From positions 5,698-69,697 of the forward strand of contig NZ_HG326655.1 in NCBI RefSeq assembly GCF_000308295.2: a stretch of DNA of 64,000 nt, read 5' to 3'. A program made the translations under genes and the position numbers. Each line of letters starts with the position of its first letter. Within the stretch, counting starts at the first letter, position 1. Under the pieces are notes generated by a model. That model was given only the letters and a program-made list of their open reading frames with translations. It was not told the origin of the DNA and searched no databases. This DNA comes from Afipia birgiae 34632. GTDB lineage: Bacteria > Pseudomonadota > Alphaproteobacteria > Rhizobiales > Xanthobacteraceae. This document shows positions 52,920-62,724 of the stretch, piece after piece.

Positions 52920-53379
52920 TATTCCTACAGTCCCGTTCGTGAGGGGCGCTTCTCGAGGGCGCTTTTGAAGCGGAGCAGGATGCGGCGCCCGCGCGCATGG
53001 TTCGCAGCCATGTCGTCCGGGAGGCTGGGGTCAGCGTCCGGGCCAACTATGTGGCTCTGCTCATCGAGAGCTGGACGCGGACAGGATGAAGGCCGGCGAA
53101 AGCCAGCCGGATCGAGGCGCGTGTCGCGCCTGTCCTGTCCCGGAAGCACGCTCCCCTCGCCCAAAATCGCCGCGAATGGAGCGCCGTGAGGCGACGCGCT
53201 TCCCTTCGCACGGGAAGCGAAACAACACATTTGCGCCTCGCGGCGCTCCATGCCCCTCATGCTTTAGGGGCAGAACCAAAAGCTCACCTCGCGCGATGCG
53301 CGAGAACGAGCGCGCGTGGCTTTCGTTCGCGCGAACGGGGCAAGCCCCACACGCGCATGCTGTTTGAAAATTGAATCCG
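52920..53379. other. Non-coding stretch with nested palindromes
   Basis: No gene was supported on either strand. It holds the nested palindromes at 53176-53251 and further short inverted repeats. Confidence 0.45.
53176..53251. repeat. Nested inverted repeat that can form a cruciform
   Basis: Outer arms 53176-53193 and 53234-53251 pair with about one mismatch over 18 bases. Within them CGCTTCCC (53197-53204) pairs with GGGAAGCG (53212-53219). Confidence 0.7.
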
Positions 53380-54876
53380 TTACGCGACGCGCGACAGATT
53401 CTCTCTCTGCGTTGCCACCGATTGATTGCGCCCGCGCGATTTGGCCTCATACAGCGCCTTGTCGGCCGCTTCGACCAGGTCTGTCGGCTGCAGCGATGCA
53501 TTCGGCACGATGCTCGCCACACCGATGCTGACGGTGGTGGCCCATTTGTCCGCGGACAGCATTTCCACGTTTGTTCGGATGTTTTCCCCGACAGCCAATG
53601 CCGCATCCACCGAAAGACCGGACAGCAGCACGGCGAATTCCTCGCCGCCGTATCGCGCGGCGCAATCGCCCGAGCGCTGCGCTGCTCCCGCAATGCTGCC
53701 TGCGATCCGCACCAGCAACTGATCGCCGGCCTGATGCCCGAACATATCGTTGTAGGTCTTGAAGTGGTCGGCATCGATCATCAACAGCGCAAGCGGCTCC
53801 TGACAGCGGTGCGCACGCAGCCATTCCTGCACAATGACCTGATCGAACTTGCGGCGGTTCCTGAGACCGGTCAGGGCATCTGTCGTCGCAAGCCCCTCGA
53901 GCTTGTCTTCGGCGCGTTCGCGCCGCTTGATTTCCCGCACAATGATCATTGTCGCGCCGGTGACAAACGCGATCAGCGCCAGCATGATCCCGCCGACCCG
54001 AAACGCCTGCCTGCGCCAGATCGCGAAAATATCGGTCCAGGACTTCCCCACGACCACAACGAGCGGGCGGCTGCTGTCGCGCCACGTGTAAAGCCGATCG
54101 ATCGGATCCACCGCGCCAGATCCGGAAAACGATCCGCTCTGCTCAACGAACAGGCGCTGCACACCGTGGCCTTGACCCAGGTCCTTGCCGATCACGTCGA
54201 GATCGAAGGGCGTGCGCATGATGACCACGCCGTCGTGACGCAGCACGGCGATGACGTCCTGCGGTGCAAGAGTGAGGCGCCCGAACAGATCGTGGAAATA
54301 GCTGAACCGCAAGGAACCGACGACCGCCCCGAGAAATGCCCCGTCCTTGCCCGTAATCCGGCGGCTCAGCACCACCGAATAGGCTCCGCGATACTGGCCC
54401 GGACGATCGATGAACAGGCCGGCATCAGAATTGTCACGATGGACGCGGAAGTAATCCTCGTCGGCGCGGTTCTCCGGCGTCGCATCGAACGTCCCGGAAT
54501 CGTGAAGGAGATTGCCCGCGGCGTCGAACACCTGGATCGTCCCGAAGTGCTTCGCGGTGGCCGCATGATCAAACAGGATGAGATGGAGCAGCCGCTTGCT
54601 GATGCCAGCCAGTTCGGGTTCGACCATGTTGCTTGCGACATTGCGCAGCGACAGATCGTAAAGCTCGACGTTGCGGCTGATGTCGGAATCGATGGTGGTG
54701 GCGAGGTTCTCCATGGTCTGAAGCGCCAGTGCCTGTTCGCCGCGGCGCATGTCGAACATCACGCTGCCGCAGACGGCTGAAAAGCCGACAATCGTCGCGA
54801 TCGAACACCATATCAGCAGCTTTGCCGATATCCGCCCCGGTCGGGCTGCCTGATCCTTTGGCCGTCGAAACCACAT
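53380..54876 (-). CDS. Membrane sensor diguanylate cyclase (CACHE-GGEEF)
   Basis: The 498-residue protein has a first membrane helix (LLIWCSIATIVGFSAVCGSVMF), a periplasmic CACHE-like sensor region (about 50-280, containing RADEDYFRVHRDNSDAGLFI), a second helix (VGGIMLALIAFVTGATMIIV) and a GGDEF domain with ARYGGEEFAVLL. The GGEEF is active in many cyclases. No I-site RxxD is evident. It adds to the c-di-GMP proteins in this window. Confidence 0.9.
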   Translation of the reverse strand: MWFRRPKDQAARPGRISAKLLIWCSIATIVGFSAVCGSVMFDMRRGEQALALQTMENLATTIDSDISRNVELYDLSLRNVASNMVEPELAGISKRLLHLILFDHAATAKHFGTIQVFDAAGNLLHDSGTFDATPENRADEDYFRVHRDNSDAGLFIDRPGQYRGAYSVVLSRRITGKDGAFLGAVVGSLRFSYFHDLFGRLTLAPQDVIAVLRHDGVVIMRTPFDLDVIGKDLGQGHGVQRLFVEQSGSFSGSGAVDPIDRLYTWRDSSRPLVVVVGKSWTDIFAIWRRQAFRVGGIMLALIAFVTGATMIIVREIKRRERAEDKLEGLATTDALTGLRNRRKFDQVIVQEWLRAHRCQEPLALLMIDADHFKTYNDMFGHQAGDQLLVRIAGSIAGAAQRSGDCAARYGGEEFAVLLSGLSVDAALAVGENIRTNVEMLSADKWATTVSIGVASIVPNASLQPTDLVEAADKALYEAKSRGRNQSVATQRENLSRVA

Positions 54877-55020
54877 CGCACACTGTTCCCCAAGTGTGCC
54901 TAGATGCGCCGTAATTCGTTGCGGTGGTCTTTAGATGATCCGCTTCATATGGTTCGGAGTTAAAGAAATATTTCCGGATTAAATACGATTGGACCAAGCC
55001 TGCAATCCGACGGCATGCTG

Positions 55021-56679
55021 CTACCGCTGTACGCGAATGCCGAGCATCACCACCGTGGCGGCGGAGTTGGCGCCGACCGAACTGTCCAGCCAGTCGTGGC
55101 GCACCTGCGCCTTGATCTGGAACGTGCGCGACAGCTTGTAGACCAGATCGCCTTCCACGAAGTAGCGCCTGTCGAACCGCGTGCCGTCGTAGTCCGATGT
55201 GCCGGTGCCGACCTTCGCGGTGCCGATCAGCCAGCGGCGAAATGCATGATCAACCTGCAACGCGTAATCGCGGGAAATCACGCCGGAGACGCCGGGCAGC
55301 GTGGTCTCACCGATGGATGAGGTTGCGTCGAACCGCACCGTGGTCAGCCCGGATGCGGTCCAGATCAGCGATGCGCTGGTCAAGAGGCCCTTCATGTCGG
55401 AGAGACGCGGGTCCTGATAGGTGCGCAGCGAATAGCCGACCGCCGCCTCGCCGGTCAGCAGCCGCGAGAATTCGAACGAGGAGCCGGCCTTCACATAGCC
55501 ACCGTTGGAATCGCGCTGATAGCCGGCCCGGTCAAACTTCACATCGTGAAGGCGGGTGTCGGCCCCCACCTCGCCGAACGGCTTGAGGCCGGGCATCAGG
55601 TCGTAGCTGACGCGCGTGAGCCCACCGAACTGGTTGTAGTTGCGGTCGTCGTTGGTTGTGCTCGAACCGTCGGTGAGCATCGACTGCTGATACGTCGTGC
55701 GATCGGCGAGGCCCGCGACCGAAACCTGCAGGCGGTTGAAATCGTGCTCGATGCCCGCGGTGCCGCCAATCGCTGTCGCCAGCGGGTATTTCGCGAGGCC
55801 CATCTGGATGTTCGGCGAACCCGGATTGTCGGTAAAGACCCGCATGCGCAGTTCGGTGTTGATGCGGGTGTCGCGCGTGACGTCGATACGGCCGTTGATC
55901 CTGCCGTTGAAGGCCGGCGCGTTGATGTTGGTCGGCACCGGCGAAGGCCCGACGATGCCAGGCGGAAAGGTCGTGGCGTAGCCGGTGAAGGAGCCGCGCA
56001 GATCGGCGATCAGCGAATGGCGCTCCCAGTCCGACGCGATCAGCAACTCCGGCGCGATCGTGTAGAACCCCGAGCCTTTCGGCTGGCTGATACGGCCGGG
56101 ATTGGTGCTGTAGCCACCCCAGAGTTCGACCGCAGCCTTGGTGAGAAATACGCCGGTGTGGAAGCCGACATTGGCGAACGGATCGTCGTCGGGCCTCAGG
56201 CGGCGGCGCGGCGGCTGGCCGGGAAACGTCCCGGCCACTGACGGCGACACCTGCGCGGCGACTCGTGCGCGTGGTGTGGACGGCGACGGGTTGCCTGGAC
56301 CGACGAACTTCGGCTTCGGTGCGCCGGGATAAAGCTTCGGCTTCTTCCGCACGCGATTGAGCGAATCGAAGCCGCTGTCCGATGCGCCGGACGCAGGCGG
56401 AATGCCATAGGTCGGGATCGCGCCGATCCGCGACGGCGCCCGCGCATCGCGCCGGAGCGAGTCATCGTCCGCCTGCGCAGTCCGGCGCAGCAGCGACTGG
56501 TCACGCGGAGCGAACCCGCCCTGCGTGGGGCTCAGCATGTCAGGAGTCAGCGTCTGTGCGACCGCCGCTGCCGGGTGCCACACGGCCAGCAGAACGCACA
56601 CCGGCAGCGCACGCCATTGGGGCGCACGCCAGCGATGGTTCCACAACCGGACAGGTTGCTGCGAGCCTTGCACTTCCAC
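55021..56679 (-). CDS. Outer-membrane beta-barrel (putative porin) protein
   Basis: The 552-residue protein has a signal peptide (WRALPVCVLLAVWHPAAAVAQ), a disordered Pro/Arg-rich linker, and a C-terminal part of alternating beta-strands (TNINAPAFNGRINGRIDVTRDTRINTELRMR...) ending MLGIRVQR, as expected of an outer-membrane barrel of the BBP2 type. Substrate unknown. Confidence 0.7.
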   Translation of the reverse strand: MEVQGSQQPVRLWNHRWRAPQWRALPVCVLLAVWHPAAAVAQTLTPDMLSPTQGGFAPRDQSLLRRTAQADDDSLRRDARAPSRIGAIPTYGIPPASGASDSGFDSLNRVRKKPKLYPGAPKPKFVGPGNPSPSTPRARVAAQVSPSVAGTFPGQPPRRRLRPDDDPFANVGFHTGVFLTKAAVELWGGYSTNPGRISQPKGSGFYTIAPELLIASDWERHSLIADLRGSFTGYATTFPPGIVGPSPVPTNINAPAFNGRINGRIDVTRDTRINTELRMRVFTDNPGSPNIQMGLAKYPLATAIGGTAGIEHDFNRLQVSVAGLADRTTYQQSMLTDGSSTTNDDRNYNQFGGLTRVSYDLMPGLKPFGEVGADTRLHDVKFDRAGYQRDSNGGYVKAGSSFEFSRLLTGEAAVGYSLRTYQDPRLSDMKGLLTSASLIWTASGLTTVRFDATSSIGETTLPGVSGVISRDYALQVDHAFRRWLIGTAKVGTGTSDYDGTRFDRRYFVEGDLVYKLSRTFQIKAQVRHDWLDSSVGANSAATVVMLGIRVQR

Positions 56680-56919
56680 TCATCTCCCGGCCCCAGAAAG
56701 CCACTCGGGGCCGCGCCGAAAAACCAACAACTTCAGTTAATTGCGGACGAAACGCCGCCGGCGGCGCTGGAAAAACGCCGTTAACAGAGTTAAAACAATT
56801 ATGGTTAACGGGCCGTTGCGAGGGCCGGACCGCGTCGCATCATCGGCTTCGATGTGCTAGGTAAACTCCCCGGATCGAAGCGCGCACGGCGCTCCCTCCC
56901 CGCTCAATTGGAACCTGTG

Positions 56920-57933
56920 ATGGCCAGCTCAAAATCGCGGACAGCGACCCCTTCCGCGACTCGCGCCGTTTCGGCTGCGATCGAATCCGCGTTGCGCACG
57001 CTCGACGCCGAGGCAAGCGGCGTCACCGCGCTGGCGACCGCCCTGCAATCCGATCTCGGACCCGCATTCGATGCCGCCGTCGCGCGGGTTCGCGAGGCCA
57101 AGGGCCGCCTGATCGTGACGGGGCTCGGCAAGTCCGGCCACATCGGCAAGAAAATGGCGGCGACCTTCGCCTCCACCGGCACCCCCGCCTTCTTCGTTCA
57201 CGCAGCCGAAGCCAGCCACGGCGACCTCGGCATGATCACCGCCGACGACGTTATCCTCGCGCTGTCGTGGTCCGGCGAGACCGCCGAACTGAAGAACCTC
57301 ATCAATTACTCGCGCCGCTTCCGCATCGGGCTGATCGCGGTGACGTCCGAGGCGGACTCAACGCTGGGCGCTGCCGCCGACATCGTGCTGACGCTGCCGA
57401 AGGCCCGCGAGGCCTGCCCGCACAATCTCGCGCCGACGACGTCGTCGCTGATGCAGCTCGCGCTCGGCGACGCACTCGCCGTCGCGCTGCTGGAGAGCCG
57501 CGGGTTCACCGCGCTCGATTTCAGCGCGCTGCATCCTTCGGGCAAACTGGGCGCGATGCTGAAATTCGTGCGCGACCTGATGCACAAGGACAGCGCGGTC
57601 CCGGTGAAGCCGCTCGGCACCAAGATGTCCGACGCGCTGGTTGAGATGACGTCGAAGGGCTTCGGCTGTGTGGGCATCATCGATGCGCGCGGCGAGATCG
57701 CCGGCATCGTCACCGACGGTGATTTGCGCCGTCACATGCGGCCCGACCTGATGACTGCCATTGTCGACGACGTCATGACAAAAAATCCGAAGACCATCAG
57801 CCCCGACCTGCTCGCCAGCGAGGCGCTGGAGATCCTCAACGCGTCGAAAATCACCGCGCTGATCGTCACTGACGGAAAGAAGCCGGTCGGCATCGTGCAC
57901 CTGCACGATATTCTGCGTGCAGGTGTCGCGTAA
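56920..57933 (+). CDS. kdsD: D-arabinose-5-phosphate isomerase (KpsF/GutQ)
   Basis: The 337-residue enzyme has an N-terminal SIS domain (GRLIVTGLGKSGHIGKKMAATFASTG, SWSGETAELKNLI) and two CBS domains (from about residue 220, including CVGIIDARGEIAGIVTDGDLRR). It makes arabinose-5-phosphate for Kdo synthesis in lipopolysaccharide. I chose the ATG at 56920 (MASSKSR); the longer frame adds a low-quality N-terminus. Confidence 0.92.
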   Translation: MASSKSRTATPSATRAVSAAIESALRTLDAEASGVTALATALQSDLGPAFDAAVARVREAKGRLIVTGLGKSGHIGKKMAATFASTGTPAFFVHAAEASHGDLGMITADDVILALSWSGETAELKNLINYSRRFRIGLIAVTSEADSTLGAAADIVLTLPKAREACPHNLAPTTSSLMQLALGDALAVALLESRGFTALDFSALHPSGKLGAMLKFVRDLMHKDSAVPVKPLGTKMSDALVEMTSKGFGCVGIIDARGEIAGIVTDGDLRRHMRPDLMTAIVDDVMTKNPKTISPDLLASEALEILNASKITALIVTDGKKPVGIVHLHDILRAGVA

Positions 57934-57942
57934 CGCCGCAGT

Positions 57943-58494
57943 CTATTTCTGCGGGAATCGCGCCACGCTGGGCTCGAGGGGCAGATCCAGCGCGTTGGCA
58001 AAATACGAAACCGTCCGATAGAAACCGCAGAGCTGGATGATCTCCAGGATCTGAACTTCGCTGTAGTGTGCCTTGAGCCCCTCGAACTCGTTGCCGCTCC
58101 ACGTTGCGTTGGAGTGCAGGGCATCGACGGCTGCGATCAGTGCCTGTTCGGCCTCCGTCCAGCATGCGGCATCGGCGGGTTCGAGCACCGTAGCGCGGAC
58201 CTGCTCATCGGTCAGATGCGCCGGGCCTGCAAAAATCGTGACATGAACACCCCATTCGTATTCGCAGCGTGTCAGCGCGCAGGTGCGATCAATGACGATC
58301 TCCCGCTCCCGGAGCGTCAGTGGGCCTCGATCCAGCAGGCTGCCATTGCGAAACTTCTTGTAGGCGCGCTCGCTGGTCGCGACGGTGCGAAACAGCACCA
58401 ACGGCGGGATACCCGGCGGCATGATCGCGTCGAACTGGCTCTGAATCTCCGGTGCGTAAGGCGGCTCCAGCGGCGCGATCCGTGACATCTCCAA
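57943..58494 (-). CDS. Carboxymuconolactone decarboxylase-family protein
   Basis: The 183-residue AhpD-like protein has CALTRCEYEWGVHVTIFA (two cysteines and a histidine, as in the CMD fold) and LQILEIIQLCGFYRTVSYFANAL-type C-terminal helices. It may be a peroxidase-like or thiol-redox enzyme. It is transcribed divergently from an HxlR regulator that probably controls it. Confidence 0.78.
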   Translation of the reverse strand: MEMSRIAPLEPPYAPEIQSQFDAIMPPGIPPLVLFRTVATSERAYKKFRNGSLLDRGPLTLREREIVIDRTCALTRCEYEWGVHVTIFAGPAHLTDEQVRATVLEPADAACWTEAEQALIAAVDALHSNATWSGNEFEGLKAHYSEVQILEIIQLCGFYRTVSYFANALDLPLEPSVARFPQK

Positions 58495-58498
58495 CTCC

Positions 58499-58541
58499 TA
58501 TGCTACAATAATGATAGCGATATGCTACATTTTTAATAGCG
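58499..58541. promoter_or_regulatory. Two tandem operator-like repeats between CMD and HxlR genes
   Basis: Two direct repeats start at 58499 and 58521, each beginning TATGCTACA and ending TAGCG (22 bases apart). They fill the short divergent promoter region, so they are good candidates for HxlR binding. Confidence 0.5.
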
Positions 58542-58559
58542 CGAGGCAAGAGGCCATTC

Positions 58560-58907
58560 GTGACCCGAAAACCGATTCCAGCGGACCGAATCAAGCCAGC
58601 GCGCGGCTCCAAATCAGGCCGCCCGATCATGGTATTGCTCGATCTTCTGGGCCGGCGCTGGACACTGAGAATTGTCTGGGAGATGCGCGATCAGGCGCTG
58701 ACCTCGCGCGAGTTGCGCGCAGCGTGTGACGACGCGTCACCCACAGTGATTCAGGCCCGGCTGGCCGAACTGCGCGAAGCCGGTTTCGTCGAGAAGCTCG
58801 ACGCCGGCGGCTATCGCCTGACAACGCTGGGCAAAGAACTGCTGGGCACGTTCATGCCGCTGCACCATTTCGCGGACAAATGGAGCAAAGCCGGAAAGCC
58901 GAAATGA
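58560..58907 (+). CDS. HxlR-family transcriptional regulator
   Basis: The 115-residue winged-helix protein has LLGRRWTLRIVWEMRDQALTSRELRAACDDASPTVIQARLAELREAGFV, the HxlR core. The start is a GTG. It diverges from the CMD gene, with the tandem repeats between them. Confidence 0.88.
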   Translation: MTRKPIPADRIKPARGSKSGRPIMVLLDLLGRRWTLRIVWEMRDQALTSRELRAACDDASPTVIQARLAELREAGFVEKLDAGGYRLTTLGKELLGTFMPLHHFADKWSKAGKPK

Positions 58908-58912
58908 CGCGT

Positions 58913-59356
58913 CTAGGCCGGCTCCACACGCAGGCTCGCCCCATCGGCTTGCACGATCCTGACGCGGCTGCCGGACGCGGCGTCCGGCCCCGAGACACGC
59001 CAGACCGTATCGTCGATCCGCACCGTGCCGATGCCATCGACAATCGGCTTCTCGAGCGTGAAGACGCGTCCGATCAGGCCTTCTGCGCGCTTGTTGAGGA
59101 ACGGTTTGTCAGTCGTACCTGCATTCCGCCCGGAGTAATATCGCCATAACGGCACCATCGCGATCGACAATGCCGCGAAAATGATGATTTGCGCCTGCCA
59201 CGACCATGCGACGCCGAACGACAGCAGCCCGACGATCAACGCGGCGAGCCCAAGCCACAGCATGAACACACCGGGCGCGAACGTCTCGATCGCCATCAGC
59301 ACGACGCTGAGGATCAGCCAGTTCCAAATCCCGAGTTTCGACAGAAGGTCTACCAT
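58913..59356 (-). CDS. NfeD-family membrane protein
   Basis: The 147-residue protein has three hydrophobic helices (WNWLILSVVLMAIETFAPGVFMLWLGLAALIVGLL...) and a C-terminal OB-fold (LNKRAEGLIGRVFTLEKPIVDGIGTVRIDDTVWRV). NfeD partners SPFH proteins. The ATG at 59356 has GAAGGG upstream. It starts 13 bases after the SPFH gene stop. Confidence 0.85.
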   Translation of the reverse strand: MVDLLSKLGIWNWLILSVVLMAIETFAPGVFMLWLGLAALIVGLLSFGVAWSWQAQIIIFAALSIAMVPLWRYYSGRNAGTTDKPFLNKRAEGLIGRVFTLEKPIVDGIGTVRIDDTVWRVSGPDAASGSRVRIVQADGASLRVEPA

Positions 59357-59369
59357 CCGATGCAACCCT

Positions 59370-60353
59370 TCACGTTGTAGACTTCGGTGAATTGGTGTTC
59401 GGCACGGTCGGCGGTCGGCGCGGTGCGGAAGCCGATCCGCCATCGCCGAAGGTCGCCTTGGCGATCTCGCCAATTCCCGCGAGAGAACTCAGCATCCCGG
59501 TCGCTTCCATCGGCAGCATGATGATCTTCTGGTTTGGAGATTCGGCGAGTTGGCCGAACGCCTTGATATATTTGTCGGCGATGAAGTAGTTCAGCGCGGC
59601 CACGTCGCCGCTGGCAATGGCATTGCTGACCATTTGCGTGGCTTTCGCCTCGGCTTCAGCCGCACGCTCACGCGCCTCGGCGTCGCGGAAAGCCGCTTCG
59701 CGGCGTCCTTCAGCCTGAAGGATTTGCGACTGCTTGGCGCCCTCGGCGCGCAGGATTTCGGATTGGCGCTGGCCTTCCGCCTGAAGGATGTCCGCGCGCT
59801 TGACACGTTCCGCTTTCATCTGACGGCCCATCGCTTCGACGAGATCGTGCGGAGGCACGATGTCCTTGATCTCAATACGGTTGACCTTGACGCCCCAGGG
59901 CGAGACCGCAGCGTCGACCACGCGCAGCAGCCGCTCGTTGATCTCATCGCGATGCGAGAGCACCTGATCAAGATCCATCGAGCCCATCACCGAGCGGATG
60001 TTGGTCATGGTTAGCGTCACGATGGCCTGATTGAGATTGGAGACCTCGTAACTTGCCTTGGCCGCATCAAACACCTGGTAGAAGGTGACGCCGTCCACGG
60101 TGACGGTGGCGTTGTCCTTGGTGATGACCTCCTGCTGCGGAATTTCAATCACCTGCTCCATCATGTTCACCTTGCGGCCGACGCGATCGAAATAGGGAAT
60201 GATGATATTGAGGCCCGGTCCCAGCGTGCGGGTATATTTGCCGAACCGCTCGATCGTCCAGTCGTAGCCTTGCGACACCGTTTTGACACCGGCAAAGAGC
60301 GTAAGAACGACAAGCAGAACAAACGCAATCGCGAAAATATCGAAACCGGACAT
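59370..60353 (-). CDS. qmcA: SPFH/Band 7 (stomatin-like, QmcA) protein
   Basis: The 327-residue protein has an N-terminal membrane helix, an SPFH domain (about 25-190; [21 protein letters not shown] and [29 protein letters not shown]) and a long charged coiled coil (about 190-240). It likely scaffolds membrane microdomains with NfeD. Confidence 0.9.
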   Translation of the reverse strand: MSGFDIFAIAFVLLVVLTLFAGVKTVSQGYDWTIERFGKYTRTLGPGLNIIIPYFDRVGRKVNMMEQVIEIPQQEVITKDNATVTVDGVTFYQVFDAAKASYEVSNLNQAIVTLTMTNIRSVMGSMDLDQVLSHRDEINERLLRVVDAAVSPWGVKVNRIEIKDIVPPHDLVEAMGRQMKAERVKRADILQAEGQRQSEILRAEGAKQSQILQAEGRREAAFRDAEARERAAEAEAKATQMVSNAIASGDVAALNYFIADKYIKAFGQLAESPNQKIIMLPMEATGMLSSLAGIGEIAKATFGDGGSASAPRRPPTVPNTNSPKSTT

Positions 60354-60491
60354 TGAAAACTCCCTGCGGATGAATCGGAACGCGAGCCTCGGCGTAAGAC
60401 TAGCACGACTGCACCACAGCCGCTCTGCCCCGGGTCGATTCTTGGTCGATCAAACGGAGAATACGGTTCGAACAAACCGCTCGCCGGCCTG

Positions 60492-61529
60492 TCAGATCCA
60501 GCCTTGCAGTTCGCGCAGGACGATCTGGCGGATCACATCCATGCCCTCGTCGCTGTCGTTGAGACACGGGATGGCCGAGAATTCCTGACCGCCCGCCTTG
60601 TGGAATATCTCGGCATTTTCGAGCGCAATCTCTTCAAGCGTTTCAATGCAGTCGGCCGAGAAGCCCGGCGTCACAACGGCAATTCGCCGCACACCGTCCT
60701 TCGCGAGCTGCTCGACGGTTTGGGCGGTGTAGGGCTGAAGCCATTCCTGATAACCGAAGCGCGACTGGAACGTCAGCATCAGGCCCTTTTCGTCCAGCCC
60801 CATGCGCGCACGCAGCGCTTCGATCGTGGCCACACACTGCGCCTGATAGGGATCGCCCTTGTCGATGTAGGATTGCGGCATGCCGTGGAACGACGCGATG
60901 ATGCGCTCGGGCTTGAACGACAGCGTTGCAAGATGCCGCTCGATCGAGACCGCGAGGGCGTCGATGTACCCCGGATCGTCATAGTACGGCGGCGTGAAGC
61001 GAACCGTCGGCTGCGCACGCATGTCCTTCAGGGCGGCAGCGACCTTGTCGACCACCGTGGCCGAGGTCGAGGCCGAATATTGCGGGTAGAGCGGCATCAC
61101 CAGAATTCGGTCGCAACCTTGGGCTGTCAGCGCGTCGATCCGCGATTTGAGCGACGGGTTGCCGTAGCGCATGCCCCAATCGACGATGACGTGTTTCTGA
61201 TCGGCAATCGACGCTGCCAGCTTCTCAGCCTGCGCGCGCGTAATCGTTTTCAGCGGCGACTCGTTCCGCTCGGTATTCCATATCTTGACATAATCCTTCG
61301 CCTTGCGGCTTGGGCGGATCACAAGGACGATCCCGTTGAGGATCAGTTGCCAGATCAGCCCCTGATTTTCGATCACCCGCGGATCGGACAGGAACTCCCG
61401 AAGGTAAATCCGGACACCGCGCGCGTCGGCGGTATCGGGCGTGCCGAGATTAACCAGCACCACACCGACGCGTGAAGGCGCCGCCTGTGCGGCCGGCCGA
61501 TGTGCATCGAGGGGAGTAACTGCCATCAT
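60492..61529 (-). CDS. hemH: Ferrochelatase
   Basis: The 345-residue enzyme inserts iron into protoporphyrin IX in haem synthesis. It has VVLVNLGTPDT, the His in IIASFHGMPQSYI, LMLTFQSRFGYQEW and the acid site in GFSADCIETLEEIA. The start at 61529 (MMAVTPLDA) gives normal length; the longer frame adds an atypical N-terminus. Confidence 0.94.
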   Translation of the reverse strand: MMAVTPLDAHRPAAQAAPSRVGVVLVNLGTPDTADARGVRIYLREFLSDPRVIENQGLIWQLILNGIVLVIRPSRKAKDYVKIWNTERNESPLKTITRAQAEKLAASIADQKHVIVDWGMRYGNPSLKSRIDALTAQGCDRILVMPLYPQYSASTSATVVDKVAAALKDMRAQPTVRFTPPYYDDPGYIDALAVSIERHLATLSFKPERIIASFHGMPQSYIDKGDPYQAQCVATIEALRARMGLDEKGLMLTFQSRFGYQEWLQPYTAQTVEQLAKDGVRRIAVVTPGFSADCIETLEEIALENAEIFHKAGGQEFSAIPCLNDSDEGMDVIRQIVLRELQGWI

Positions 61530-61578
61530 GATGCATCTGGCATCGCGCGTTGCCCAAATGTTGTCAAGGCAACGGCGA

Positions 61579-62724
61579 TCAGAAGCAGGTGACGCGTTCC
61601 GCCGCAATGTATCCCAGCAGCAGACCGATGCCGAACAGCATCACCAGAGCGGCCGCGCCGAACTCGATGCCGCGCAGCAGGACCGCGCCACCGCCGTCGC
61701 GGCCGGCGGCCATGCGGCTCGCAAGCCCCTTTGCCGATACCGCGACGATCGCAATAGCTGAAACAGTGATCGCAGTGCCAAGCCCCATCAACAGTGTCGC
61801 GGCAACACCGGCCCAGAACAGACCTTGCGCCAATGCGAACACCAGCACCAGAATGGCCCCGGAGCACGGCCGGATACCGACCGTCAGGATGGCGCTCAAG
61901 CCGCGCGACCAGCCCCCGGGACCGGCAAGCTGGCTGGGTTCTGGACCATGTGAATGGCGGCAATGTTCGTCGTGAACATGGCCGGTGTGATCGTGCGCAT
62001 GATGATCATGTCCGTGATGGTCATGAACGTTACGTGCATGAGCCGCACCATGCGAATGATCGTGCGTGTGATCATGGTGGTTGTGATCATGAGTGTGCGC
62101 ATGCGCCACGGCCGGAGCCAATTGCGCCGTCGGCACGGCGCGCAGCGTGCGCAAAGCGCGGACAAACCCGCCGCCTTTGCTCCAGACCAGCCGCGCGCCG
62201 AGCGCCGCGATCAGGCCGTAGCTCGCAATTTCGATGACACGCTCCGCGCTGCACATGGTCTTCGCGGTGGCATTCAGCAGCAGCGCTCCGACGCCCACGA
62301 TTGCAATCGCGACCAATGCCTGCATCAGGGCCGATGCGAACGACAGCACGATGCCACGCTTTGCCGTTTCCTCGTTGGCGACGAGATAGGACGAGATCAC
62401 CGCCTTGCCGTGACCGGGACCCGCTGCGTGAAATACGCCGTAAGCAAACGAAATACCGAGCAGCGCCCACACCGCACTGCCGTCAGTCCTGGCCGCACGG
62501 ATCGTCGCCGACATCTGGCGGTAGAACTCGGACTGTTTGGCAAGCAGCCAGCCGATGATGCCACCAACCTGCGGGTCCGGCACAGCCCCCTTGGGCGCGC
62601 CGAACGGATTCTGCGCCCAGGCACCATGGAGCAGGCTATCGGCGAGGCCGGCAGCAGCGAGCACAACAAAAACGGAAATCGCAATCCGCGTATGCACCGG
62701 ACGGGATGTGTACATCAAGGACAA
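61579..62724 (-). CDS. NicO/RcnA-like nickel-cobalt exporter
   Basis: The 381-residue protein has a GPGHGKAVISSYLVANEE metal-site region and six or so hydrophobic helices. A very His/Asp-rich loop (about residues 205-260) lies between two helix groups. NicO proteins export Ni2+ or Co2+. It overlaps the DUF1007 gene by 10 bases and is probably one functional unit. Confidence 0.85.
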   Translation of the reverse strand: MSLMYTSRPVHTRIAISVFVVLAAAGLADSLLHGAWAQNPFGAPKGAVPDPQVGGIIGWLLAKQSEFYRQMSATIRAARTDGSAVWALLGISFAYGVFHAAGPGHGKAVISSYLVANEETAKRGIVLSFASALMQALVAIAIVGVGALLLNATAKTMCSAERVIEIASYGLIAALGARLVWSKGGGFVRALRTLRAVPTAQLAPAVAHAHTHDHNHHDHTHDHSHGAAHARNVHDHHGHDHHAHDHTGHVHDEHCRHSHGPEPSQLAGPGGWSRGLSAILTVGIRPCSGAILVLVFALAQGLFWAGVAATLLMGLGTAITVSAIAIVAVSAKGLASRMAAGRDGGGAVLLRGIEFGAAALVMLFGIGLLLGYIAAERVTCF

